NCBI RefSeq assembly: GCF_014647595.1
Contig: NZ_BMPM01000001.1
Location: forward strand, 496,001-560,000
DNA from: Paenarthrobacter histidinolovorans
GTDB taxonomy: Bacteria; Actinomycetota; Actinomycetes; Actinomycetales; Micrococcaceae
Direction: 5' to 3'
DNA: 64,000 nucleotides
Shown here: positions 55,011 through 64,000 of the stretch, in pieces
How positions within the stretch are numbered: position 1 is the first letter of the stretch
Layout: the number at the start of each line of letters is the position of its first letter
Program-made: the position numbers and the translations under genes
The notes under the pieces: model-generated
The model's input: only the letters and a program-made list of their open reading frames with translations
What the model was told of the DNA's origin: nothing
The model's database searches: none

Positions 55011-55850
55011 CTATCGCTTGTTCTTGCCAGTACGGCGGCGACGAACAATAAGCTTGTCGCTCTCTTTGTTCGGACGGCGGGTACGGCCCTCAGGCTTGCC
55101 GTTCGGGTTAACCGGGTGACGTCCACCGGAAGTCTTACCTTCACCACCACCGTGCGGGTGGTCAACCGGGTTCATGGCTACACCACGGACAGTCGGGCGA
55201 ACGCCCTTCCAGCGCATGCGGCCGGCCTTGCCCCAGTTGATGTTCGACTGCTCGGCGTTGCCGACCTCGCCGACGGTTGCGCGGCAGCGCACGTCAACGT
55301 TGCGGATTTCACCGGAGGGCAGACGCAGCTGGGCGAAACGGCCTTCCTTGGCAACGAGCTGTACCGAAGCACCTGCGGAACGTGCCATCTTGGCGCCGCC
55401 ACCCGGACGCAGTTCAACTGCGTGGATTACGGTACCAACCGGGATGTTGCGCAGCGGCAGGTTGTTGCCCGGCTTGATGTCAGCGTCGGGGCCAGCCTCG
55501 ACGAAGTCACCCTGGGACAGCTTGTTGGGGGCGATGATGTAACGCTTGGTGCCATCAACGTAGTGCAGGAGTGCGATGCGAGCCGTGCGGTTCGGGTCGT
55601 ACTCGATTTCGGCAACGCGGGCGTTGATGCCGTCCTTGTCGTGACGACGGAAGTCGATCAGACGGTACTGGCGCTTGTGCCCACCACCCTTGTGACGGGT
55701 GGTGATCTTACCGGAGTTGTTACGGCCGCCAGTCTTGTGCAGCGGACGCAGCAACGACTTTTCCGGAGTCGATCGCGTGATTTCAGCAAAGTCGGCTACG
55801 CTCGAGCCACGACGGCCCGGGGTAGTCGGCTTGTATTTACGGATTCCCAT
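55011..55850 (-). CDS. rplB: 50S ribosomal protein L2
   Basis: A 279-residue L2, essential for subunit joining and peptidyl transfer. It begins [24 protein letters not shown] and includes [28 protein letters not shown]. The peptidyl-transferase-linked His lies in the segment [22 protein letters not shown]. The length is normal. ATG 55850 follows GAGGAAATAA. It lies 29 nt after rplW. Confidence 0.97.
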   Translation of the reverse strand: MGIRKYKPTTPGRRGSSVADFAEITRSTPEKSLLRPLHKTGGRNNSGKITTRHKGGGHKRQYRLIDFRRHDKDGINARVAEIEYDPNRTARIALLHYVDGTKRYIIAPNKLSQGDFVEAGPDADIKPGNNLPLRNIPVGTVIHAVELRPGGGAKMARSAGASVQLVAKEGRFAQLRLPSGEIRNVDVRCRATVGEVGNAEQSNINWGKAGRMRWKGVRPTVRGVAMNPVDHPHGGGEGKTSGGRHPVNPNGKPEGRTRRPNKESDKLIVRRRRTGKNKR

Positions 55851-55879
55851 AATTTATTTCCTCGTTAAAGTGGTCTCCG

Positions 55880-56185
55880 CTACGCGAGCGGACCGCCGAA
55901 GATGTCGATTGTGCCTTCTTTGAGGGTGACAATTGCACGCTTGGTGCTCTTGCGCTGTCCCCAGCCGAATTTGGTGCGCTTGCGCTTACCGGCACGGTTG
56001 ATGGTGTTGATCGAGTCAACTTTGACCGAGAAGATCTTCTCAACGGCCAGCTTGATCTCGGTCTTGTTCGAGCGAGGGTCCACCAGGAAGGTGTACTTGC
56101 CTTCGTCGATCAGACCGTAGCTCTTTTCCGAAACGACGGGTGCAAGCACGACGTCGCGCGGATCCTTGATGGTGGTTACGCTCAC
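55880..56185 (-). CDS. rplW: 50S ribosomal protein L23
   Basis: A 101-residue L23 at the exit of the peptide tunnel, where trigger factor and SRP dock. It shows [42 protein letters not shown] and [22 protein letters not shown]. The length is normal. GTG 56185 overlaps the rplD stop as GTGA, so the two are coupled. Confidence 0.97.
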   Translation of the reverse strand: MSVTTIKDPRDVVLAPVVSEKSYGLIDEGKYTFLVDPRSNKTEIKLAVEKIFSVKVDSINTINRAGKRKRTKFGWGQRKSTKRAIVTLKEGTIDIFGGPLA

Positions 56186-56799
56186 TTGGAGGCCTCCTCG
56201 TTCTTTGCCTTGTCAGCGACGAACGCCTCGAAAGCAGCCTTTGTGAAGACCACGTCGTCGGAGATGAGCACGTCGTAGGTGTTCAGCTGGTCTGCGTACA
56301 GAACGTGAACATCCTGGAGGTTGCGCACGGAAAGTGCAGCAACATCGTTGGCGCGCTCGATAACGACGAGCAGGTTCTTGCGCTCAGTGACAGAGCGCAG
56401 CGAAGCCAGTGCGTCCTTGGCGGACGGCTTGGTGCCGGCTACCAGTTCAGCGATGACGTGGATGCGACCGTTGCGGGCGCGGTCAGACAGGGCGCCGCGG
56501 AGTGCAGCAGCCTTCATCTTCTTGGGGGTGCGCTGGCTGTAGTCACGAGGTGTCGGACCGTGGACAACGCCACCGCCGGTCATGTGAGGAGCACGGATGG
56601 AACCCTGACGGGCGCGGCCGGTGCCCTTCTGCTTGAACGGCTTGCGACCTGCACCGGAAACCTCGGCGCGGGTCTTCGTCTTGTGAGTACCCTGGCGTGC
56701 AGCAGCGAGCTGTGCGACGACGACCTGGTGCAGCAGCGGCACGTTGGTCTGGACGTCGAAGATCTCTGCAGGCAGGTCTACCTTGACAGTGCTAGTCAT
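56182..56799 (-). CDS. rplD: 50S ribosomal protein L4
   Basis: A 205-residue L4. The exit-tunnel loop is visible as [45 protein letters not shown]. The C-terminal globular part shows [18 protein letters not shown]. The length is normal. ATG 56799 lies 4 nt after the rplC stop. In E. coli L4 represses its own operon; whether that holds here is unknown. Confidence 0.97.
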   Translation of the reverse strand: MTSTVKVDLPAEIFDVQTNVPLLHQVVVAQLAAARQGTHKTKTRAEVSGAGRKPFKQKGTGRARQGSIRAPHMTGGGVVHGPTPRDYSQRTPKKMKAAALRGALSDRARNGRIHVIAELVAGTKPSAKDALASLRSVTERKNLLVVIERANDVAALSVRNLQDVHVLYADQLNTYDVLISDDVVFTKAAFEAFVADKAKNEEASK

Positions 56800-56803
56800 T
56801 GAA

Positions 56804-57454
56804 CTAGGCTCCCTTCACGGCGGTGCGTACGAGTACGACCTGGCCGCGGGCACCGGGGACGGCACCCTTGATAAGGAGCAGCGACTTCTCAACGTCAACA
56901 GCGTGAACCGTGAGGTTCAGCGTGGTGTGACGCTCGGCGCCCATGCGGCCGGCCATTTTCAGGCCCTTGAAGACGCGGCTCGGGGTGGATGCGCCACCGA
57001 TGGAGCCAGGCTTACGGTGGTTCTTGTGGGCACCGTGGGAAGCGCCAACGCCGTGGAAGCCGTGACGCTTCATAACACCGGCGAAGCCCTTACCCTTGGA
57101 GGTGCCGACGACGTCGATCTTCTGGCCGGCTTCGAAGATCTCAACAGAGAGCTCCTGGCCCAGCTCGTAGGATGCGGCGTCTGCGGTACGCAGTTCGACG
57201 ACGTGGCGGCGAGGGGTAACGCCAGCCTTTTCAAAGTGACCAGCCAGCGGCTTGGTGACCTTGCGGGGGTCGATCTGGCCGTAGCCGATCTGGACGGCGA
57301 CATAGCCATCGACATCTGCGTTGCGCAGCTGCGTGATGACGTTGGAGTCAGCCTGGACGACAGTTACCGGGATGAGCTTGTTGTTCTCGTCCCAGACCTG
57401 GGTCATGCCGAGCTTCGTGCCCAGCAGGCCCTTTACGTTACGGGTTGCGGTCAT
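56804..57454 (-). CDS. rplC: 50S ribosomal protein L3
   Basis: A 216-residue L3. It begins with [29 protein letters not shown] and includes [56 protein letters not shown], the loop that reaches the peptidyl transferase centre. The length is normal. It lies 17 nt after rpsJ and 4 nt before rplD. Confidence 0.97.
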   Translation of the reverse strand: MTATRNVKGLLGTKLGMTQVWDENNKLIPVTVVQADSNVITQLRNADVDGYVAVQIGYGQIDPRKVTKPLAGHFEKAGVTPRRHVVELRTADAASYELGQELSVEIFEAGQKIDVVGTSKGKGFAGVMKRHGFHGVGASHGAHKNHRKPGSIGGASTPSRVFKGLKMAGRMGAERHTTLNLTVHAVDVEKSLLLIKGAVPGARGQVVLVRTAVKGA

Positions 57455-57471
57455 AGTCTCTCAGCACCTCC

Positions 57472-57780
57472 CTAGAGCTTGATTTCGATGTTCACGTCTG
57501 CAGGCAGGTCGAGACGCATAAGCGAGTCAACGGCCTTCGGCGTGGGGTCGATGATGTCGATCAGACGCTTGTGAGTACGCATTTCAAAGTGCTCACGGCT
57601 GTCCTTGTACTTGTGAGGAGAGCGAATAACGCAGTAAACGTTCTTCTCCGTGGGCAGCGGCACCGGGCCGACTACCGTTGCGCCTGCGCGCGTGACCGTC
57701 TCAACGATCTTCCGCGCTGAAACATCAATGACCTCGTGGTCATATGACTTCAGCCGGATGCGGATTTTTTGTCCCGCCAT
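57472..57780 (-). CDS. rpsJ: 30S ribosomal protein S10
   Basis: A 102-residue S10, also the NusE partner of NusB in antitermination. It shows [40 protein letters not shown] and [40 protein letters not shown]. The length is normal. It is the first gene of the S10 operon; the tuf gene that often lies upstream is not in this window. Confidence 0.97.
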
Positions 57781-58162
57781 GTCGCCTGACTCTCTTTCAG
57801 CTAGTGCTGCTCTAGTTAGGGCTGCTCTGTTTACTTACCTGTTGATGTGGCCGCCGAGGCGTTTGAGGTTTTACCACCACACGCCGCACAAGCTGAATCC
57901 GGATATTCCGGGTTCCTCAACCTGCCGGCGCACCGACCCCCGCGGTCGGGCGTGTCGCGATTTCCACGCAGACTCGACCGCATTCCATGGGGTTCAGGGT
58001 TATGTTTGGGCTTCAACCTGGACCCTGACACCCGGCATTATCCGGATCGGGACACGAAGAAGCGCTTGAACAACTCATCCAGTATGGCGGAAATCCGGAG
58101 CAAAGGCCAATCGGCCCGCATTGGGCATTGCCCGGCCTTCGCCAACTGGGGATGATGGTGGC
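57781..58162. promoter_or_regulatory. Divergent intergenic region, S10 operon/beta-glucosidase
   Basis: This 382-nt stretch has no convincing gene. It must contain the S10-operon promoter (minus strand); GATAAT near 58042 is a possible -10 without a good -35. For the plus-strand gene, TTGCCC and GATGAT spaced by 17 bp end 6 nt before ATG 58163, which might drive a leaderless mRNA. Confidence 0.4.
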
Positions 58163-59596
58163 ATGTCCGTCCAGGATTCAGGCTCAGTGGAAGATCTCGC
58201 TGCACGCCTGCGGCCTGGTTTCACGTTGGGGGTGGCAGCTGCCGCCTTCCAGATCGAGGGTTCCCTCACGGCCGATGGCCGCGGGCCGTCCGGGTGGGAT
58301 GCGTTCGCGGAAAAGCCAGGAGCAATCGTCGACGGCGGCTCCCCCACCGTGGCCTGCGACCACTACAACCGCGCGGACGAGGACATAGCCCTCATGCAGG
58401 AGCTTGGCGTCGATTCCTACCGGTTGTCGTTGTCGTGGCCAAGGATCCAACCCGACGGCCGGGGGGCGGTCAACCAGCGGGGACTGGACTTCTACGATCG
58501 CTTGTTGGACAAGCTCCTGGCCGCTGGCATCTCCCCCATGGTCACCCTCTATCACTGGGATACCCCGCTGGCCCTTGAGCATGCAGGCGGCTGGATGAAC
58601 AGGGACACGGCGCGGCGGCTGGCAGACTATGCCGCTGTGGCCGCACGCCGGTTCGGCGACCGCGTGGACCACTGGGTCACAGTGAACGAACCCGTGTCCG
58701 TCACCCTGCAGGGCTACGCGTTGGGGGCGCACGCCCCGGGCCGCCAGCTCCTGTTCGACAGCCTGCCCGCCGCCCATCATCAGCTGCTGGGCCACGGGCT
58801 GGCAGTCAAAGCACTCAGGGCAGAGGGTGTTAAAGGCAAGATCGGCCTGTCCAATATGCACTCCCCCGTCCGGCCGGCAAGCAACCGGCTCTCGGACCGC
58901 CTTATGGCTGAGGCCCTGGACCTGATGTTGAACCGCATCTACGCCGACGCAGTCCTCTTGGGCAAGTACCCCAAGCCATCACTTCCCCTGTGGCCATGGT
59001 TCCGTTCCCTGGGCCCTGTGCTCGACGGCGACCTCGAGACAATCAGCCAGCCCCTGGATTTCTATGGCTTGAACTACTACTACCCCATCAAGGTGGCTTC
59101 GGGGCGGGGCCCGGCTGAAATTCCTACCGGGCAGGCGGAGGAGATGGCAAACATCCCGTTCCACCTGGCCGCCTATCAGGAGTACCAGACCACGGGCTTC
59201 GGCTGGCCCGAAGCACCGGAGCAACTCGCCACGGTGCTCCAGGAGATGAAGCAGCGCTACGGGGATGCGTTGCCCCCTGTGTTCATCACTGAGGGCGGAG
59301 CCAGCTTTCCGGAGCCCGCCCATGTGGACGGCCCTGTCCAGGACACCAACCGGATCGCGTACCTGGCTGAGCATCTGGGCCACGCCGTCAGCGCGACCGG
59401 CCCGGGTGGCGTGGCGGAGGGCGTGGATCTGCGCGGATACTACGTGTGGACGCTGCTGGACAATTTCGAGTGGGCAGCCGGCTACTCGCAACGCTTCGGC
59501 CTGGTCCATGTGGACTTCGAGACGTTGGAACGGACGCCGAAGGAATCGTTCTACTGGCTCAGGGCCTTGGCGCGGGCGCGCGTCCGGGACCAGTAG
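58163..59596 (+). CDS. Family 1 glycoside hydrolase (beta-glucosidase)
   Basis: A 477-residue (beta/alpha)8 GH1 enzyme that would release glucose or another sugar from beta-glycosides. The acid/base is Glu176 in WVTVNEPVSV and the nucleophile is Glu377 in VFITEGGASFPEP, where most members have ITENG. Other blocks are LGVAAAAFQIEGS at the N-terminus, YRLSLSWPRIQPDG and YYVWTLLDNFEWAAGYSQRFGLVHVDFET at the C-terminus. ATG 58163 is the family start; no clear ribosome binding site precedes it. No sugar transporter or phosphotransferase gene is adjacent, so a non-phosphorylated substrate is likely. Confidence 0.9.
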   Translation: MSVQDSGSVEDLAARLRPGFTLGVAAAAFQIEGSLTADGRGPSGWDAFAEKPGAIVDGGSPTVACDHYNRADEDIALMQELGVDSYRLSLSWPRIQPDGRGAVNQRGLDFYDRLLDKLLAAGISPMVTLYHWDTPLALEHAGGWMNRDTARRLADYAAVAARRFGDRVDHWVTVNEPVSVTLQGYALGAHAPGRQLLFDSLPAAHHQLLGHGLAVKALRAEGVKGKIGLSNMHSPVRPASNRLSDRLMAEALDLMLNRIYADAVLLGKYPKPSLPLWPWFRSLGPVLDGDLETISQPLDFYGLNYYYPIKVASGRGPAEIPTGQAEEMANIPFHLAAYQEYQTTGFGWPEAPEQLATVLQEMKQRYGDALPPVFITEGGASFPEPAHVDGPVQDTNRIAYLAEHLGHAVSATGPGGVAEGVDLRGYYVWTLLDNFEWAAGYSQRFGLVHVDFETLERTPKESFYWLRALARARVRDQ

Positions 59597-59739
59597 CGCG
59601 TCCGGGAGCAGCACAGTCGGGAGGAGCAGGGCAGCCAGGCTGAGTAGCGCAAGCGGGTTAAATCGCTGCCGGGTCGGTGCTGGGATCAATTGGCGGCGCT
59701 GGCCCGGTAGGCGGGTAGCCCGGCCCTCGCCGCCCGATG

Positions 59740-59865
59740 CTACTGGTTCTTGTTGGCCCGCCTGATGCGCTTGGCCCTGTCGATCTCTTGCCGGAAGTTC
59801 TTGCGTCCCCACACAACCGCACCAGCAATGGCAGCTATGACTACCAGGAAAATCAGGAATTCCAC
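59740..59865 (-). CDS. Small 41-residue membrane protein
   Basis: I do not recognise this protein. It reads MEFLIFLVVIAAIAGAVVWG, a single membrane helix from residue 3 to about 19, followed by a basic cytoplasmic tail RKNFRQEIDRAKRIRRANKNQ. GTG 59865 has AGGAG 6 nt upstream, which supports it over the longer frame from 59943. It lies 28 nt after the giant membrane-protein gene on the same strand and may be co-transcribed with it. A helper role for that protein is only a guess. Confidence 0.6.
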   Translation of the reverse strand: MEFLIFLVVIAAIAGAVVWGRKNFRQEIDRAKRIRRANKNQ

Positions 59866-59893
59866 ACCGTGCTCCTCTTCGTAGAATCCAACC

Positions 59894-62800
59894 CTATCGG
59901 ACGCCGCCGTAGCCCCGCGAGGACTCTGTGTTATTCGAGCCATCGCTGACGGCCGCGTCGTCGGGGCCGGTGGGCGGTTTACGGTTCAAGCGCCACACCG
60001 CGAGCACAATGAGGCCCACGGCCACAAGCGCCAGCATCGCGAACGCGTAGGTGCGGAGCGCCCACATGATGCTCAGCACCACGCCGACGGCACCCCAGGC
60101 AACCAGCAGGCGCTCGGCCACGATGAGTCCCACCGCGAGCAGCACCACGTGTGCCACAAGAACATACAGTTGCTGCCCCGCGGTTCCACCAAAAATGGTG
60201 CCCACTGAGGTCACAGACAGGATCCCGGCCCCGATGCACAGGCGCAGCAGGCCCGCCCGGCTCTGATCCTGGTTGAAGCGCCGCCCCTTGATGTAGCGCA
60301 GTCCTGCCAAAACAGCAGCTGCCACGACGTACCACTGCACAGTCCAGAACCAGTCGGGGCGGGCATCACCAACGAACAACACTGCCCGCTGCAGGGCGGC
60401 GAGGGAGATCACGCTTGCCGCTTCGCCGGCGAGCCACTTCCCCCGGGGAGCTTCGGCCACCACCACCGCACCTGTGGCTGACACCAGCACGAAGGCCACC
60501 AAGGCAGTCTCATCGTGGATCATGCCAGCTACGGCCGCCGCCGCCAGTCCGAGCACCGCGGTGCCGGCCAGGGATCGCTCGCGCCACAGCTCACCGCGGA
60601 TGGCCGCCGGCCCCATGATCCTCACTGCGTACAGGCCCGCAGCCGCACCGCCGGCACCCAGGAGCCAGACGGCGTAATGCGACCAGACGTCAAAGGGCAG
60701 GTTGCGGAGCAAACCCTCGACGGCGGGCACCGCACCGAGCAGCACCGCCGGCGCGGCCGCAGCATAAAGACGAGGCAGTCCTTCCACATGGGAGGCAGCG
60801 AACAGGACGCCAGCCAGTGTCAGCACCGACAACCCGGTAAGGGCGTAGTCCACAGGCAAGGTCAACAGGCAGCCGAGGCCCACGAAAGCCATGGAGGTCG
60901 CCAACCAGAACCAGCGCTCCACGGCGACCAGGGTGGTGGAACCGGGCTTTTGGGTCCGCGGCGGGAAGGCAATCCGGAAAACAACCAGGCAGGCAGCGAG
61001 CCCCAACAGCGTTACGGGCACCTGGGACTCATTCAACAGTGGCAGCGACAGCCACGTGGAAGAAGGGAATCGAAGCGCCGGCCCCGAAACCATCACCAGC
61101 GCCCCGAGAGCAGCGGCACCCAGGTATTGGGCTCCACGCACACCCAGGAAACGCCAGGCGATGGCCACCGCTGCCGGGACGACGACCAAGCCGGCCATGA
61201 CCACCCAACGACCACCGCCGTCGTAAGCCCCGGACGCCAAGTAGCCGAAAGGAAGCAAGAGCTGGGCACCCAAGGCGGCCCACGTGGTTGGCTGTTGGAA
61301 GGCAACGGCCACGTGGCGCTGACGCAGGAACAGGGTCAGAACATGCTGGAGCAGCAGAAGCAAAGCCAGCACGATGACCACAGCAGCCGGGGAATCTGTA
61401 GCATCCGCCACCACTACGGTGATGAAGGACGCCCCGAGAATCCGAAGCCCCGCAAGGTACGCGCCGCGTACACGGGAATTGCGGGCGAGGGCCATCATGA
61501 CGGCGCTGCAGCCAGCGAAAATGGCAAGGAGGACCTCGACGTCGTGGATGTGCCCGAGCCGAAGTGGCAGAAGCAGCACCAACGCTGCCGGAGCGAAAAC
61601 CCAGGCGCCCGGGCCACCACGCAGGACCACGGTGCATGCGACCGCAGCGACGGCCGTGGCGATGGCGACCACCCCCGGTTGCCAACTGTCCCTGGGCAAC
61701 CAGCCTCCCGCCGTCGCACCAAATGACAACGTGATGGTGGCTCCCGCCATCACCGCGACCGTAACCGCCGCATCGACAACGGAAGCCCGCGGGAACCGGG
61801 GCCGGAACCGGCTGGACAAGGGGAACACCAACTGCAATGCTGCAACAGTTGCTACGACGAGCGGAACACCGGGAGTCTCCCCCGCGATCTGCAGAGTCCA
61901 GCCACTACGCAACGCGTCAACAGTGACAGAGGCCGTCAGCAAGGTTCCAGCAGCGCGTGCAAACCACCAGTAGCCTTGGCGGGGGTACGGACCCCTGAAC
62001 CGTAACGCAGTGGCGCCGAAGTAGATGGTAATTGCCAGAAGCACCAGGTTCGCCAACGTCAGCGATACGGCAGCAGCAGCGACGGCGCCGGCAACGATGG
62101 CAGTGACGGGAGCGAGCACCTCCCCGCTTGTCGGAGTCCACGTCCCCACGCCACCTTGCGTGCCCTTCACGGAGCGCAAGAGCAGCATTCCGGAGGCCAG
62201 TCCCGTGGCCAGGACCAGGAGAACCGCCAACGAAACACTCGGACGACCCGCGACATGGTCAACGACCGGCAGCAGCAGAAGCGCAGCCATCGCGACGCCC
62301 CCGGCCACGGCTGCAGTTGCCTGCGGCGCCACGAGCTGGACGCCGCGCCGCCACAGTACCGCACTGCCAAGTTCCTGAAGGCCCGCCGCGGCAACGAGCG
62401 CCACCAAGGTATGGGCAAACCTGTCCGGGCTGTGTTCGAAGATGGCCGCCACGGTGGCCGGGACAGCCGCCGTCAGTGCTATCCGGCCGGCGAGAACCAA
62501 GTGCTGCCGGTTGGCCGTCTGCCTAAGCAACGCCGCCACCGGCCAGTAGAAGCCCGCCGTTGCCAAGAGCAGGGCAACCGGCCAAGCACCCACGAGGACT
62601 GCCAGGGCGAGGCCGGTCCCGGCAACAGCAGCTGGCGCAAACAGGACAGCGGCGGCTGCGGGCGCCGGCTCCCGTGCAAGCCTCCAGCCCAACACCATGG
62701 ACGTCAGCATGGTCACGTACAGGGGTACATGGACGGGAAGGTCGAAGCTGCCGAAGCCCAGAACCGCCGTCAGAACAGCGGCGGCCACGAGTTGCAGGCC

Positions 62801-64000
62801 CCAGCACAATACCGCGTCAGTCCATCGCAGGCGGGGAGCCAGCTTGGCACCACCGAACGCAACCCCCAGTGACTGGACGCCGAGGCAGAGCACAGTAACC
62901 AGAAGCACTGCGCTGACATCCGAAGAGACGTCCCACACCAGCCCCAGGAGGGACAGAGTCAGCGCGGCCCTGGCCGCATGGAAGTGTTGCAGCCTGTACC
63001 GGGCGCGAGGCACCATGACCATCACTGTGAAGTAGCAGCCACACATCAGCATCACCAGGGCATACTCACCGTACGACAAAAGGTGCGGAGTGAAAGTCAC
63101 GGCCAAGGCCACCAGGGGAACAACATAGGGGTGCAGCAGCATCAGTGGGCGCACATACAGCGGAGGAATCCACCGCGGACGAAGCAACGCCCCCAATGTC
63201 AGGAGGATGGCAACGCCGATCAGGGCAGTGAAGTACCACACCAGCGCACCGCCAAGCATGGAGACTCCAGACCACGCCGTGGAGACAACGAAACTGATCG
63301 ACAAGTAGGCCAGGACCTTGTTGTCCAGCTTCACCGCCGTATACGCATACACGACGGTCCCCAGCAATGAAGTAACCAGCCAGGCAGCGGGCCCATTGTG
63401 CAGAACGAAGTTGTACATGGCCAAGCCGGTAACGGGAATCAGTGCCAATCCGGTCCCGACGAAGGCCGTCGCTGCCGGCCTAAGCCGCGGGATCTTCGCA
63501 TGGATGATCAATCCTGAGATGTAGAACAACGCCGTGATGAACCAGATCCCCGCGAATCGGAACAATTCCGGGAGGCTGGTCCCTACAAACAAGGCCCCCG
63601 CGGCCACCAGCAGCAAGCTGGCGACGTAGAGGGTGATGTTGATGTTCTGCTGATCGCGCCGCGCCTTACGGGCCGCCACCTCCGCCGGGGATTCCCGAAC
63701 GGGAGACGGCCCCTGCACAGGAGACTGCCCCTGCACAGGAGGTGGACCCTGCACAGGAGACTGCCCCTGCACAGGACGTGGACCCTGCGCAGGGAGTGGT
63801 ACCTGCACAGGCGCTGACCGTGCACTGGCAGGATGCGCGGGCGGGAACGGCACTGGGATGGGCCGCGGTGAAGCAGACTGTTGAACTGTGGGGCGGACAG
63901 CCGCAGGCGACCGTTGCGCCGGGGACTGTGTGCTGCTCCCCTGGCGTTTGGCCTCGGCATCGCGCCAACCCGCCACATGTCCGGCCAGGTAGCCTGCCTG
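59894..64000 (-). CDS. Giant polytopic membrane protein, 5' end beyond the window
   Basis: At least 1368 residues; the frame stays open to the right edge (QAGYLAGHVAGWRDAEAKRQG), so the start lies outside. A Pro/Gln/Val-rich linker of about 80 residues, built from an 18-bp repeat, leads to an RRDQQNINITLYVASLLLVAAGALFVG helix. The remaining 1250 residues are almost continuous membrane helices (several dozen), with few charged loops. It resembles the large actinobacterial membrane proteins annotated by the SCO7613 C-terminal domain, of unknown function. The C-terminus is hydrophilic (NRKPPTGPDDAAVSDGSNN). I see no catalytic motif. Confidence 0.75.
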   Translation of the reverse strand, partial: QAGYLAGHVAGWRDAEAKRQGSSTQSPAQRSPAAVRPTVQQSASPRPIPVPFPPAHPASARSAPVQVPLPAQGPRPVQGQSPVQGPPPVQGQSPVQGPSPVRESPAEVAARKARRDQQNINITLYVASLLLVAAGALFVGTSLPELFRFAGIWFITALFYISGLIIHAKIPRLRPAATAFVGTGLALIPVTGLAMYNFVLHNGPAAWLVTSLLGTVVYAYTAVKLDNKVLAYLSISFVVSTAWSGVSMLGGALVWYFTALIGVAILLTLGALLRPRWIPPLYVRPLMLLHPYVVPLVALAVTFTPHLLSYGEYALVMLMCGCYFTVMVMVPRARYRLQHFHAARAALTLSLLGLVWDVSSDVSAVLLVTVLCLGVQSLGVAFGGAKLAPRLRWTDAVLCWGLQLVAAAVLTAVLGFGSFDLPVHVPLYVTMLTSMVLGWRLAREPAPAAAAVLFAPAAVAGTGLALAVLVGAWPVALLLATAGFYWPVAALLRQTANRQHLVLAGRIALTAAVPATVAAIFEHSPDRFAHTLVALVAAAGLQELGSAVLWRRGVQLVAPQATAAVAGGVAMAALLLLPVVDHVAGRPSVSLAVLLVLATGLASGMLLLRSVKGTQGGVGTWTPTSGEVLAPVTAIVAGAVAAAAVSLTLANLVLLAITIYFGATALRFRGPYPRQGYWWFARAAGTLLTASVTVDALRSGWTLQIAGETPGVPLVVATVAALQLVFPLSSRFRPRFPRASVVDAAVTVAVMAGATITLSFGATAGGWLPRDSWQPGVVAIATAVAAVACTVVLRGGPGAWVFAPAALVLLLPLRLGHIHDVEVLLAIFAGCSAVMMALARNSRVRGAYLAGLRILGASFITVVVADATDSPAAVVIVLALLLLLQHVLTLFLRQRHVAVAFQQPTTWAALGAQLLLPFGYLASGAYDGGGRWVVMAGLVVVPAAVAIAWRFLGVRGAQYLGAAALGALVMVSGPALRFPSSTWLSLPLLNESQVPVTLLGLAACLVVFRIAFPPRTQKPGSTTLVAVERWFWLATSMAFVGLGCLLTLPVDYALTGLSVLTLAGVLFAASHVEGLPRLYAAAAPAVLLGAVPAVEGLLRNLPFDVWSHYAVWLLGAGGAAAGLYAVRIMGPAAIRGELWRERSLAGTAVLGLAAAAVAGMIHDETALVAFVLVSATGAVVVAEAPRGKWLAGEAASVISLAALQRAVLFVGDARPDWFWTVQWYVVAAAVLAGLRYIKGRRFNQDQSRAGLLRLCIGAGILSVTSVGTIFGGTAGQQLYVLVAHVVLLAVGLIVAERLLVAWGAVGVVLSIMWALRTYAFAMLALVAVGLIVLAVWRLNRKPPTGPDDAAVSDGSNNTESSRGYGGVR
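63703..63810. repeat. 18-bp tandem repeat array
   Basis: Six consecutive 18-bp units share the core CCTGCACAG (one unit has CCTGCGCAG). On the minus strand they encode the repeated hexapeptide PVQGxx of the Pro/Gln linker. Period and copy number are clear by eye. Confidence 0.85.

Noticed and set aside
57847-58155. Short plus-strand frame before the GH1 gene
   Set aside because: It starts inside the S10 promoter region, has no ribosome binding site and no recognisable protein features.
63703-63810. CRISPR-like repeat array
   Set aside because: The units are contiguous 18-mers in frame within a coding sequence, with no spacers and no cas genes.
1-64000. tRNA, rRNA, insertion sequences, prophage or attachment sites
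   Set aside because: I looked through all gaps and saw no cloverleaf, rRNA core sequence, transposase, integrase or flanking direct repeats.

Overview
The window is high-GC DNA from an actinobacterium, most probably Arthrobacter/Paenarthrobacter or a close Micrococcaceae relative. The evidence is a mycothiol glycosyltransferase (MshA), an actinobacterial inositol-phosphate synthase, the treX-treY-treZ trehalose genes, a Gram-positive Tad pilus locus, and ribosomal proteins with long Ala/Lys/Glu-rich tails. I see no rRNA, tRNA, CRISPR array, insertion sequence, integrase or phage gene.

Layout. Positions 1-7.1 kb hold the end of a GH4 phospho-glycosidase, a GNAT acetyltransferase, mshA, formate-THF ligase, ino1 and an aldo/keto reductase. 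Ino1 makes the inositol phosphate that MshA glycosylates in mycothiol synthesis. Positions 7.1-13.6 kb hold glgX/treX, treY and treZ (minus strand), which make trehalose from glycogen. Positions 13.6-20.9 kb hold glmS-acpS-nnr, coaA followed by a VanY-type lipoprotein carboxypeptidase, and glmM, so cell-wall and cofactor metabolism. Positions 21.0-57.8 kb hold the large ribosomal/RNA polymerase/Sec block on the minus strand: rplM-rpsI, then truA, rplQ, rpoA, rpsK, rpsM, rpmJ, infA, map, adk, secY, the spc operon and the S10 operon. Positions 58.1-64.0 kb hold a GH1 beta-glucosidase, a 41-residue membrane protein and most of a giant polytopic membrane protein that runs off the right edge.

The housekeeping block is interrupted at three junctions that are adjacent in many actinobacteria. 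Between truA and rplM lies a complete Tad/Flp pilus locus on the plus strand (22.3-30.2 kb). Between infA and map lie a P1-family peptidase and a sugar-type ABC importer with no ATPase gene (34.7-39.2 kb). Between map and adk lies a five-gene biosynthetic operon (40.1-45.8 kb).

The five-gene operon is the most interesting feature. Its genes overlap by 4, 4, 8 and 4 nt and encode, in order, an OleA-like thiolase, a family 2 glycosyltransferase, a cytochrome P450, an OleC-like AMP-forming enzyme and an OleD-like NAD(P)-dependent reductase. The OleA homologue keeps the Glu that marks head-to-head acyl condensation. OleB, the beta-lactone decarboxylase of olefin clusters, is absent. That set predicts a beta-lactone or related long-chain product further modified by the P450 and glycosyltransferase. 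I know of no characterised pathway with this exact gene set, but novelty cannot be tested from the sequence alone.

Strong hairpins mark operon ends: after rpsI, after rplO (separating secY-adk), after rpsQ (separating the S10 and spc operons), after adk (31 nt before the biosynthetic operon), and between the ABC operon and map.
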